The position numbers and the translations under genes were made by a program. Below the pieces are notes generated by a model, which saw only the letters and a program-made list of their open reading frames with translations, made no database searches and had not been told where the DNA came from. 64,000 bases of DNA, from assembly GCA_013076295.1 (NCBI GenBank), contig RQOL01000024.1:496001-560000 (forward strand), given 5' to 3'. This stretch comes from Sanderia malayensis (taxonomy: Eukaryota; Cnidaria; Scyphozoa; Semaeostomeae; Pelagiidae). Within the stretch, counting starts at the first letter, position 1, and every line of letters begins with the position of its first letter. Of this stretch, positions 34,066-45,600 are shown piece by piece.

Positions 34066-35933
34066 GAACAATGCAGCATGCCGGGCTCAGCAATTTGTAA
34101 TGTAATGTGAGTTTTTTTGTCTTGTGTTTGTGTTTGAAAATTGATAAAAAAACAAAAAAATAATATATAGAAGAAAAGCCCAAAAAAATTTAATATAGAA
34201 GAAAATCCAAAAACATTTAATATAGAAGAAAATCCAAAAAAAGTTTATATAGAAGAAAACACCAAAAAAACCAGAAGAGAAGCAAATGCAAGATTAATAG
34301 GATCATTATTTGTGAAAAGGATCGCATTTTAGTTGTCTTTTTTCGTGCTAGGCATTTTAGTTACTATTTCTACTCTAATAACTAAACACAATTTTTCATG
34401 CTTTTCTCAACTCTGAGACTATTTGAATAATTACGGAGGTACGGCTGGTTGTCGTTAACTGTGCATTGCTTTAAGTTGAGTTCAGGGGATGACTCCTTGG
34501 CAATGTGTAGCTTTCGACCATCTCAGCATTGCTGACGTAATTGTTCAATGAATCTTTGTAGGGCTTGTACATCTGGGCTTTATCCGCTTTGGGCTGGGTT
34601 TGGCTGGTGTCTTAAAGCCTGTATTGTTTTAGATGCTCTCGTTTGAGCCTTGGGGTTCCTGGGAGTATTTGACTTTACAGTGTGGATAGCACTGGTCTTG
34701 TCGTGTCCGTAGTGGATTTAATTCTAGGCCCAAACTTTCCTTGAACTTACTGTTTTTACACTCATAATACCTTTAGTCTATTTTGCTTAAGCTTTTCTAC
34801 CGCCCCTTTAAACAATTAAAATGCCAGTGCGAAGACAGCTGAAATCCTATTTTTTGAATCAGTTTTTGATTTTGTGTGGGTCTTGCATTTTGCTTCCCTT
34901 CTCGCCTGAATCCATTTAAAAACATAAAATATTAATTCAAATGCTATTGAAGTCGTCGAACTTCAATTAGCAATGGCTACTGCACCATTTGATCTTTCTC
35001 TCATCTTGTTGTTCTTGGTTTATCAAACCATTTGGCGCGTCAGTTGTGACAAGCAATTCCAATTGACTCGATCAATTTTCAATCACAAAATATGTTTATC
35101 GATATCATACTAGGGACCTATGTTGTTTGTGTTTGTGTGTTGCTGAGCCCGGCTTAAAATAAAAATGTGATGTACTTTGTGTGTAAAAATGTGTGTATAA
35201 ATATATGTGTTAATAATATATGTGAGTGATATCGATACAAATTGACTTTCTATCATTTCGTATACTGCTACAAAATTGCTTGGAGATATTTAATAAATTT
35301 CTGGTGTCATGTCATGTTGCGTGCTTTATCGCTGCTGCTACATTAAAGTTTGCTTGAATGTCGAGGTAATACATATATTAAAAAGTGATGACAGAATTTG
35401 GACGTTATGACAAGAAATTCAGATTTTCCGACAAGCATTTTTGTTTCTTCAAGACTATGAATATAACATAAGAAAGTCAGTTAGAACTGAACGTAAACAA
35501 AAGATATTTATTTTCCGGCAAGATCAGCAATTTTCCGACAAAACGGCAGTTTAGCTCTACAGGGGGGTTTTTCGACCCCCCCTGACACCCCTCTATCTAC
35601 ACAACTGCTTTTGGAAGAGTTATAAAAAAGACCTTTGGTTCTGAGTTTGTCTTTCTCTTCTTTCAATTTGACAAAATCATTTCAGCCACACATGTTTTTG
35701 GTGCATACTTCTGAATACGTAAGAAAAGAAACGTTTTGCTGTTTCTCTTGTTCCTTCTTTTCTCTTCGTCTTCAGGCAAGTTTGCGTTTGGTGAATTGGT
35801 TTCATTGTGTCAACTTCAAACAGGAACCTTTTGGTGTTTGAAAAAGCCATTCATAAATAAAGAACATATATCTAATAGTTTTGCTATTGGAATTGAGCGT
35901 TTAAACAAATATTGTGAATCTACATCTTCTGAA
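34066..35933. other. creatine kinase 3' flank and canopy-2 upstream region
   Basis: Contains the likely creatine kinase 3' UTR, a 27-bp tandem array, and AATAAA hexamers at 35158-35163 and 35292-35297. A 14-bp exact inverted repeat, GCCGGGCTCAGCAA, occurs at 34080-34093 and 35140-35153, suggesting that an inserted element of about 1.07 kb follows the stop codon. Near 35400-35600 is further repeat-like DNA (two TTTTCCGACAA words and a GGGGGGTTTTTCGACCCCCC hairpin). Confidence 0.5.
34161..34270. repeat. 27-bp tandem repeat, about 4 copies
   Basis: The unit is of the type TTAATATAGAAGAAAATCCA followed by an A run; four diverged copies lie about 95 bp after the creatine kinase stop codon, probably inside its 3' UTR. 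Confidence 0.85.
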
Positions 35934-36497
35934 ATGTGGGTCAGAGTGGTATATTCAATTTGTTTACCATATTTCATTTACACGATTTTGGGCCTAAGCT
36001 GTATCGTATCTGCAGCCAAAGAAGACAAAGAAATGTACTGCGCAGCTTGTAAAGTTGTTGTCGATGAAATTGAATATGCAATATCTCAAGTTCATCCGGA
36101 TAAGACCATTCAGATAGAAGGATTCAGAGTTGATCCAAAGGGAAACCAGAAGTCAAAAACTATTCCTTATGCAAGATCAGAAACCCATTTAACTGAAGTA
36201 TCAGAAAATCTTTGCAGTGAAATGAACAAGTTTGCAAAGTCTAAAGATAAAGACACAGGAGAGATGAAGTTCATCAGAACAGAATCAAGAAATAACGAAC
36301 CAATTAAGCTAGAAAATGTTTCAATAAGTGGTGATATTTCAAATAGGTTACGTTACATATGTGATAATATTATAGAAGAACACGAAGAAGACATTATAAA
36401 TTATTTCAAGAACAATCATGGAGAAAATTCAGTGATTGGGTTTTGCACGAAGCTTACAAAGTTGTGCTCTGGATCTGACACCAAGAATGAACTTTAG
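35934..36497 (+). CDS. CNPY2: canopy-2-like ER saposin-fold protein
   Basis: A 187-aa protein of the canopy family (MIR-interacting saposin-like), an ER-lumen factor in vertebrates. M35934 starts an N-terminal hydrophobic signal peptide (VYSICLPYFIYTILGLSCIV). The mature part begins with YCAACKVVVDEIEYAISQV, followed by DKTIQIEGFRVDPKGNQ, IPYARSETHLTEVSENLC and the C-terminal CTKLTKLC. The six saposin-type cysteines expected from canopy-2 are visible. The last four residues are KNEL, an ER-retrieval signal equivalent to the HDEL/KDEL of the family. The whole coding region is a single uninterrupted exon, while neighbouring genes have 5-12 exons; vertebrate CNPY2 is split. The frame is open upstream to 35736, but that part is not conserved. 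A variant poly(A) signal ATTAAA is at 36517-36522. Confidence 0.94.
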   Translation: MWVRVVYSICLPYFIYTILGLSCIVSAAKEDKEMYCAACKVVVDEIEYAISQVHPDKTIQIEGFRVDPKGNQKSKTIPYARSETHLTEVSENLCSEMNKFAKSKDKDTGEMKFIRTESRNNEPIKLENVSISGDISNRLRYICDNIIEEHEEDIINYFKNNHGENSVIGFCTKLTKLCSGSDTKNEL

Positions 36498-36826
36498 CCA
36501 ATGAACTTTTATAACTATTAAATTATTTTAATGGAAATATATTTTAAAGTTTTATTTGGCCAAGAATCATACTTTTATTTATAGCCATATTTCATTTGAT
36601 CTTTGGTCCAAGAGTTTATTTATGTTTCCTGGATTTTGTTCGAGCCCCAGCTCCGTCATTTTGAACGTAGCACTTGATCTCGAATTGATGTCAGCTTGAG
36701 CTGACGAAAGTTAACATGATCTGTTTTGAGATAAGCATTGTGGTGAAAGGAAAATGGCAATGCAACATAATTTTCTGATGCAATTTTCGATCATTTTATT
36801 AAAATAAACACGATAATTCACGCAAG

Positions 36827-39049
36827 ATGAATTTCGATGCAATACTGGATTATTGTCCGATATTTATATACAAATTATTGCTTCGTTTGATTCATTTTGG
36901 ACTAACAACCTTGAACACAATACAATGTTTGACTTTGTACCTTTGGAGATATTACGTGTCAATAACCGGCCTAAGACCGTCGATAAAATCTCTCGTAGAC
37001 GATTCTCAGACACTTGAGAAAGTACCTAAGCATATGGGAATTTTGCTATCAGACAGAAAAGATGTTGCTATTGATGATATTGTAAATCTCGTAACTTGGG
37101 CTATCTCATTTGGTGTTCATTATGTCAGTCTTTACGAAAAAGAAGGTACAAAGAGGATCTGGATTAATTTTTATTCTAATTGTTTCTAGATAGTGTTTCA
37201 CCTTGACAAATACTGGTTTTACTATGACCTTATTTTTGTATAAATTCAGTTAGTCTCTTTTCTCGCATATAAGATAGGTACCTTTATCAGGCTTTGTTTG
37301 TTCGCCTTTCTCTTTGTTTTGAGTTGTTTTATCAACCTTAAATTTCTTTGTTCTTTTCTCTCTGTAGTGAAAGTATTAAAAAATGTCAGGCTTCTTTCGT
37401 ATTTCCTCACCATTCTCTTATCCTCTTTTTACATCATCTCACTCTGATTATGGCATCTATAATTGAATTATTTTGTTTTTAACACTGTATTTTAATTGTT
37501 ATTATAAAATCCATTTCCTCTAGAAATATCAAGAAGACTTGCTTCTGCTTCCCTGACGTGAATTTTTTAGAATGTTGCACCTATTTATAGAATTTTAATT
37601 AGTCAAACTCTCAACATTGTAAATATCATCTGCTGGATAGTATTTTGATAAAGCAAAGAAAATACACACCCAGACTTTATTTTAGGAGCACATTTCCAAG
37701 TTTTCAAGGCTGTGAAAAGTTACTTTATTTTTTTATAGGTGAGCTTTTGTCGTATCAAGATGTGATGCAGCAAAAAATTTCCTGTAAATTAAAAAAGTTG
37801 CTTGGAGAAAGCTATAATAGTTACAGTTTGGTTTTGAAAGACAGCTCAAAAACATATGATAATGGATACAGTAAGTATATAAGACTTCTTAATTGGGGTG
37901 GGTTGGTGTGTAAATAGCTGTGCCAGTCTGGAAACTTTGCAGTGCGCACCGAGCGCACCGAAGAACTTCGTTTTTAGCAAGAACAATAGATGAACAATAG
38001 AACAAAAGAAGAAAAACAATAGCTCGCGCCTTCGGAAACCTTTTTTCAAGGGCTCTTGAAAAAAGGTTTCAGAAAAAGGGATAAATAAGAGTGCATCATT
38101 TATTCAAAAGAATTGACTTTATTTTCCTATTATAGTTATTTGTTAAGCAACTCATGGATTTTTTACATTTTGTTAGTTCAAACCAAAGGAATATGTGTTC
38201 AGGTTCTTTCTGAGAAAGATGGAAAGGAAGACATTGTGAATGCAGCAAAGAAAATTATAAGCCTTGTGTCCAATAAAGAAATTGCAATAAAAGATATCAA
38301 CCCTGCCCTTGTAAATGACAATTTAAAAGGTAACCTTGTGTGTAATAGTATTCTGAAGCCTGAAAACCTTTAACATGCTCTTGCGAACGTTTTGAATTTG
38401 TACACAGATAATGTACAATTTGTCACTAGTTATGATAAAAGGCCACAATTTTACAGCATCTGTAAGTAAATTGTATTTGTCTTTCTTTACAGCAACAAAA
38501 GGACTGCCTGACCCTGACTTGGCAATTCAGTTTGGTGAAGTAGTTTGTCTGAATGGTTTTCTTCCTTGGCAGAGCAGACTAACAGAGTTCATGTGAGTAT
38601 AATTTAGTTTCTTGATTGTCATTTGACATGAAATTCCCAATATCTGAAGGGCGTTTCTGTCTCACTAACTTTGATTTTTTCGTATAAGCTCCACATTTAA
38701 TCATTGATGGCTTGAAAGCTTGTTAGCCCAGATGAATTTGTGCTCTTCAGAGCTGTCAACATATCAAATTCTAACTACATATTTTATTTTGCCTTGTTGT
38801 GAATGAATATAATTTTTTATTATAAAGGTATTTATTTTACATTAACAAGTAAATTATTGATATTATTGTATATTATTGAAACTAATCTGCTTGTTGTTAC
38901 ATTTATGTTATCACCACCTTCTCTGTTTCTAATTGAATATTATTTATGTTTTCCTTAGATCACTAACAAATTGTAAGAACATTCAGTATCCAGAATTTTT
39001 CAGAGCAATGAAACTGTATGGTAATTCAAAGCAGAGATTTGGGAAATAA
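36827..39049 (+). CDS. NUS1: NUS1 / Nogo-B receptor, cis-prenyltransferase subunit
   Basis: Non-catalytic but essential subunit of dehydrodolichyl diphosphate synthase in the ER membrane, needed for dolichol and N-glycosylation. Five coding exons (36827-37145, 37739-37870, 38177-38329, 38493-38592, 38959-39049) join in frame: 795 bp, 264 aa (human 293). The N-terminus is hydrophobic (FIYKLLLRLIHFGLTTLNTI), a membrane anchor. Then come KVPKHMGILLSD, VNLVTWAISFGVHYVSLYEK, VQVLSEKDGKEDIVNAAKKI, GLPDPDLAIQFG and GFLPWQSRLTEF. The C-terminus is KQRFGK, which keeps the RxG motif required for activity in human NUS1 (RLGK). Poly(A) hexamers lie over the stop codon (39045-39050) and at 39123-39128. 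The gene follows canopy-2 by about 330 bp on the same strand. Confidence 0.96.
38034..38072. repeat. perfect hairpin in NUS1 intron 2
   Basis: GAAACCTTTTTTCAA and TTGAAAAAAGGTTTC with a 5-bp loop. Preceded by several AACAATAG words, as in other small elements of the window. Confidence 0.75.
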
Positions 39050-39050
39050 A
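39045..39050 (+). promoter_or_regulatory. poly(A) signal overlapping the NUS1 stop codon
   Basis: GGGAAATAAAGC: AATAAA includes the TAA stop. A second AATAAA lies 78 bp further (39123-39128) and may be the one used. Confidence 0.45.
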
Positions 39051-39605
39051 GCTTCATGTAATAAGGCTTCATATCAGAAATAAGCACAGAAGATTTAAAA
39101 TTAACAAGAGTTCTTAGCAAAGAATAAAAGTAGACATTCCCTATTGAACATCATTTACAATAACAACTCCATGGAGGATGATTTTGTTGATTCTTTCAGA
39201 GATAATTGTTGATGTCAAAATATAATATGATTATATAAGAATTTTGGTGCAGAATTTAAGTGTATCACTTTAGATGTTTTGATGACCAGGTTTATGTAGG
39301 TCTGCTACATGACTTTTTGACTTGGTTTTGTTGAAAAGCTCTTTTAGTTATCACACAATAATGTCCTGATGGCAAATTGTTGTAATTTTTCTAGAATATT
39401 GTTATCTTTCTAGTTAAACTTTCAGGTCCCCCCACATTCCTATTGGAATGGGGAATGGTATGTCTTTGGTTCATTTCCATGGCGACGTTAAGATCTTTGT
39501 TCTCGAACTTGGCGGAACGAAAATAATGTTAGGCCATTCTGCAACGCAAATCTTATTTTCAATGATTGATTAAAGTACATATGCCCGCGTTGCTTTTGCA
39601 GCTAA

Positions 39606-42600
39606 ATGTTTACAAGAAAAGATCTCCGAACAATTGCAGCAAATGCTGGTATACCAGGTAGGGGTATTACTAGTTGAATCTTTGGAAAATACATGAAGTA
39701 TATTGAGAATTTGATGTGTCAATGAAATTTGGCGTAATTTTCTTTCAAAGATAGGTAATTATAGAGCTGATTAATTTCTAAAATTTTCAGGTCCAATCGA
39801 TGACAACGATGGTTCAAAGAACTATTTCAGAAAGTCGAAAAAGGAGAGATGGGTTAGTTTAGTCAGCTTGTCTTCTCTGTTATGTTTGGCCAGGCCATTA
39901 TAATACAGAGTCGAGTCGTTCGTTGACTGGTCTTTTTTTATTGTCAATTTGCACGGGTTTTTCCAGAAATCTTGTTGAGAATAATTCATATAAAATTTTT
40001 GTTTCTAGGATATAATTAAGTTGTCCGAAGATGTCGAAAAGAGGTGTGAATGTGCTGCCATAGAAATTCAAAGATGTTGGAGAGGATATTTGACAAGGTA
40101 CCTGGATATTGCATAATTTACCAAGTCTCTTCAGGGGTTTACCTTTATAATCCCAAATTTTGGAGGAGGACAATCAAGGATGCTGGAAGCACACTGGGGC
40201 ACAGGGGGTCAGACGTTTTTGAAAGCCACTTTTGGACATGGCATTTAAAAACAAAGCGTTATATATTGCAAGCTGGAGAGAATTTTTATGAAATGGGCTT
40301 TGAGCTACATTTCTTATGAAAAAAGTCACTCCTCGCATTTCCCCCAGTTATCACAAGGATGGATCTTGTAGTTTGTTTAAATTCAATAAGGAAATATAGG
40401 GTGGGAGGGGATAATAATGTAGCACATAGAATTTCACCAGTGTGGCACTTAACAATTTTCTTATGTCCTCCCCTGCAGTACCGTCGAGAGGGGGGGGGGG
40501 TAGCCGGGGTAAATTCCCGGGGCTTGGGTTTCAAGAAGGGCCAGAGAAGAGCCCGCAAAGCAATTATAAAACAGCCCTTTGTTTGTTTATAGCTCCAGGG
40601 CCCGAGCTGGCTCTTGATGGGCCTGCTCCCCTGCACTTCTTCAGGGTTCCTGCCACCTTCAGTTACAAGTGAGTTAATCTAAGATCATAGTTTGCTATTT
40701 TTTTTAGATCAACTCTCTTTGCAATGCTGCATGCAAATAAAAGCATGTCTGCTTTTCTTGGAAGTCAGATAACAAAGAACTTACCATCTATATCAACATT
40801 CACAAATAAGACATCACAATTATCGAATGATAACAGTGCTGAAAATCTGGTATCACTTTTACATGTTGACATTATTTCTCTCTGCTTGGTTTCTTATTTA
40901 AAGTTATTTAAGTTTATTTAAAGTGACAGGACTTTATTTTACATCTAGTTGCTGACTGTTGATTTAACTTTAAGTCCTTTATGCAACCAGTGAATTAACC
41001 AGATTTTATGTTATCCGAGTTTGCTACACAGAGTGCAGAGGGAATATAATTTGACACAGTTCAAAGATAGTTAATCCAGCTAGAAATTTCGTTATATGCA
41101 GGCTTAATAGATCAAATTAGATGAGGGATTATATTCTGTGAGTTGCGAGTTGTCATTTGCGAGTTCAGAGTTGGTATTTTGGCATAGAATTGTAAGCTTT
41201 TCAGCTCAAAATATAGCCCTTATATCTAATTTCATGCAAAGGAAGTTCAAGTAGCAAGGGTTGAGCTATTTGAACTTCCGGGGGCTTGAAAGAGAGTATA
41301 TTTAATTATATATGTCTGTAATATCTTTAATTATATATGTCTTTAATTACAGTATTAACCCGCCACTTAGAAATTGGTTATTTGGGGCCAGGGTATTGTT
41401 TAAAAACAACAGACTATTGTTTATATCTATTGTTTTCAGAACAATTTTAGGCTCGAGTTTCTTATAAATCAGTTTCTTAGTGGCGGGTTAATACTGTATG
41501 TATAATATATAGAAACTTGTTATGAGATATAGACAACTCGCTATTGAAAACTCGCAAATGACAACTCGCAACTTGTGTCTTATCATATCTCAAATTAGAT
41601 AGAATCGAATTGAATAGGTTAAAATATGAGCCAACTGAGGATTTAATTGCCGTTGTATTTCGTTTTCGCAGATCTCATCTACACAACGAGACAGCTATCA
41701 GAAAGACATCGCTTCACTGAAGCAGGATATTTCAACGCAAGTTACTTTCATTTACTTACTTCCTTAAATACATTTGCTAAGTTTCTTTCGTTCTTTACAT
41801 TTTCTCAGTTGCAACTTTCACCTTTACTCTTTCACCTTTACCAACGAATGAAGCTGTGACAGTCGTAGCTCCATGCGGTGATCATTTAGGTGGCACGGAT
41901 CGCAACTTTGCTCAGGTTTATTCAGAGTGTGTCGAAACTATCGTAGTTATCATCCTGGTTACAATATACTGAGGGTCTGGTAACTACTAACTAATATCAG
42001 TCACTATGTAGGTTCTACCAAAGAAGGATACACCTCCACCTTACACCTCCTTTCTATTGTCTTTGGTTCTACTGGTTGCAGAAGGACTCAAAATTATTTG
42101 TGTCATAAAGACGTGCTCTAATGCCGAGACATCCCCGGCTTATGGAGTTCACGCAAAGGCGTATGCGCAGGAGCAGGAGATCATGGGAATCAATGATGAC
42201 CTAAGTCTTATGATTTCCTCTTTTTGCGAAACTATGCTATAGTAATTTGTTTCAAGCAAGATTTTTCATAAAGATTGAACAAAGTTTCACAAGTAATAGA
42301 GCGACGTAGGCAGGGCTGGCAATGGCAATGGCTGTAACAATCTGATTTTTTCACCTTACCTAAATGATCTCATTGGTTTTATATACTTTCAAGGGTGGAG
42401 ATCAAACTTACTTCCGAGATGGGACCAAAAAGATTTGCTTCAGTATGACGTGTGGGTGACGTCATTAAAAAAGGAATACAGTCAACTCTGTCTAATTCGA
42501 ACACCCTGGGGAAGCGTGAAAATGTTCGAATTACAAAAAGCTCGAATTATAGAGGTTTGCTTTATAAGAGTTAGGTTATTATTGATCCTTGAAGGGACAG

Positions 42601-45600
42601 ATAATTTCGTTCGAACTAGATAGAGTTCGAATTACACGAGTTCGAACTATGCAGATTTGACTGTAATTGGCTTTAAAAGTCTGAATTTTTGCCAAGCCCA
42701 AACGGTTTTCGCATACCAGTGCCAACTTTTGGTGGTACTGGTGGGCAAAAAGGCAATATTCGCCATTGTTGTTCTATGCAATTGCGAACTGAGTAATCTT
42801 CTTTGCTGAGTTTTGAAGAGTACTTTGAAGAATACAAAAAAATAAAAATGAAAAAAATAAAAAACTTTGTTGGTGAAATCGATGCTTCGTTCAGACCTTG
42901 CATCCGTTTACTATGCAATATTTCAGTGAGAATTTGCCATTGCATTATTTTCCTGTACTCTATTAACATTTTTCTTCACTTGATATCAACAGGTCCTTCA
43001 AAGACTTCTGCGCAACAACAATCCAAAGATGGTGGAAAAGTAAACGATACAGAATGCAACAACAACAACAAAATTCACAATCCGTGTATGATGACATACC
43101 GAGCACAAGATCTTCCTTTGTTGACACAGTCACTGACAAGTCAGAGATCAGAGTTTCGCTAATGAAATCACCTTCGCATGTAGTTATTACGACGGAGAGT
43201 AAAGCTGCCACTGTCATACAAAGGGCCTGGAGAAAGCACATTGTAAGAGGATTGAATTGAATTGCTATTTTTTCAACCCATAGAGATGGCATATAAGATA
43301 ATCCAATCTCTGTGGTTCAACCTTTGTATGAGGCGTATGCTCCACAACTCCATACAACAGAGATAGTTGTATGGAGTCAAAGAAATGAGAAATAAGATAG
43401 TTGTCTCTTCGCAATGATTTACAGTAAAGGTTTCTTTCAAGGACATCTATGCACAATATATATGACCAGAACACTTCCCTATTACTCGGCATTCACGCTT
43501 TATTATGATGAATCATTTTACAAGGAGCTATGATATAGAGGGCCGGAGCATTTAAACAGCTTATTCTACCAAAATATCCATAGCGAACTTTCAATTTTGA
43601 ATAAGTGGAAATAACTGAGACTTGGGAAGCAGATTTCATTCATTTGCTGTCGAATCTCAAATAGAATTTGTCGCAAATGCATGGTCTGGCTTTGCTTACA
43701 CACAGATTTTTCTGTATAATAGTCATAACACCATATTTGTGAACATAGAGTATTAGACAACCAACTGTGCAGTTAAAAATAGGGAATTATTAAAGAACGT
43801 TTGGGACTGAAATCTAAAAAGGAGGCCCCAAACAAGGAGTTTTAGAAACTGGGCCCTGTTGTAGGTTTCTTGTTAAAAATGCGTGTACTTCGATTAGACA
43901 CCTCTTTTCAATGCAATCAACTTAATCCAGCTTTAATTTGTAGTCAATTATTTGGGTTTAGGCATAGTTTGTTTGATTACAACAAAATTTTAATTGTAAT
44001 AACATTATTTTTAACTTTCATCGAAATATTACTGATCAACACACGTTTCTTTTTGTAGGACTTGCAAGTTTATAAATATTATCAGAATCTGATCAACTTT
44101 AAATTGGAAGGTGACCCAGCTATGATGTTGAGGTGTATCAATCCTGCTGAGGTGAGACCAGTCCTGCATTGTTTCTTTTTTTTCATTCCTAATTCAAAAT
44201 CTGGTATTCCGCATTCCATGTTTTATAGAAGAGCCATTTATCACGAATAGTCAATCTTTCTAGATCGATCTGAACCATTTGCGTTAATCCAACCTATCTT
44301 TGTCAGTTGGATTTCTGATCAATCTGACATCTGCGGATCATCCGGTTTTTCTCGATTAATTCGATGCACTTCGATCACTAGAACTGCATCAGCCGTTTGA
44401 TTCATGGATTATAATTGTTTTATTACTTCATCGTCACACAATGTTTTATTATTTATTGGTTTGAAATTATCTGCAAGTTACGACCTCTTAACTCCATGCG
44501 ATCATGGTCTCAAAAGTTCTTTTATCAATTATTACTGCTCTCTTTTTTTAGTCAAATTTGCTCGATTCTGCAGCTGGGGTTCATGTACGTTTCAGATTAG
44601 GTGGGGTAAGTGATTTTCGGTACTTTCTGTCAATTTTGCACTGACGTTTTAGATTTTTACACAACACGTTAGCTTCAACAGCAGAGACATTGGAAACATT
44701 TCAATGGAAGGGAAAGGGGCATGCGCATGGAGGTAGACGATGGGCAAATTACTGTTCTGAATTATTAGGGGTCCTGATTTCCTGGTAATACTATAGGCTT
44801 CGTCGTCGCTTGTGCCGGGAATAATTTGTGCCACTGGAACAGCTTAAGGGACCAGACCTTCATTTGTTATATCGGGGTAAAACATGCTTCATTATTTGAA
44901 CTGTTTATAAGTCTGGTAAGAGTACGGTATAATGAGCTTTGAATGACGCATAATGTGCCTTGCGTAATGTAAGTTTGCTGTATGAAGTGTATCATGAAAC
45001 AATTTTATCAGACAAGACATTTTCATGTAGTTTGCTTCATCAAAGTGTCTTTCATCTCAAGGTACCGCTCACATCTGCTCGCATTTGGGGGCTCCACATC
45101 AGAGTATGTTATATTGATGGTCTGACTCTGCATCTTTAATTTCAGGAACAATTTCCGCCAAGCATTTACTACAAGATCTTCACTAGACGTAACATCGCAG
45201 ACATTGGCGCTTTTGCACCGCGAAATTACACTAAAGCCGACTACAAAGCCTTGCCGATGAAATACGTGCACAACAAAGGAACGTCGTTGAAAAGTTAGTA
45301 AACCTGCCAAGCCTCTGCCAAATTCCGTCTTTGAATAACTGCTGAAAAGTTGCCCCTGCGTAGGACGGAAATTGTGAAAGCGAGAGATCTCCTTTTTACC
45401 GTTTTCTCTCGCTTTCTACCATTGCCTCCTGCGCAGGGGTAATTTTGCAGGTTACAGGTTTTCGGGGGCCGCATTCAGAAGAGACTTGGGCAAGTCCCCA
45501 TAGCGATTCACCTTTCTTCTTATTGAACTCTCTATTATATAATGCGGCTATGATAATTTTAGCTAAGTTGCTCGATTTGAACCTTCATGTTTTTGTTCTT

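Noticed and set aside
40591..40671. G+C-rich segment in MFI intron 3 with a TTTATAG acceptor and a GTGAGT donor (open frame APGPELALDGPAPLHFFRVP)
   Set aside because: Inserted between MFI exons 3 and 4 it starts in the wrong phase and gives a stop after seven codons; the direct exon 3-4 junction is in frame. Possibly a repeat-derived pseudo-exon.
41670..41740. Possible MFI exon after TTTTCGCAG
   Set aside because: In the required phase it meets a TGA after about 16 codons and no good donor follows.
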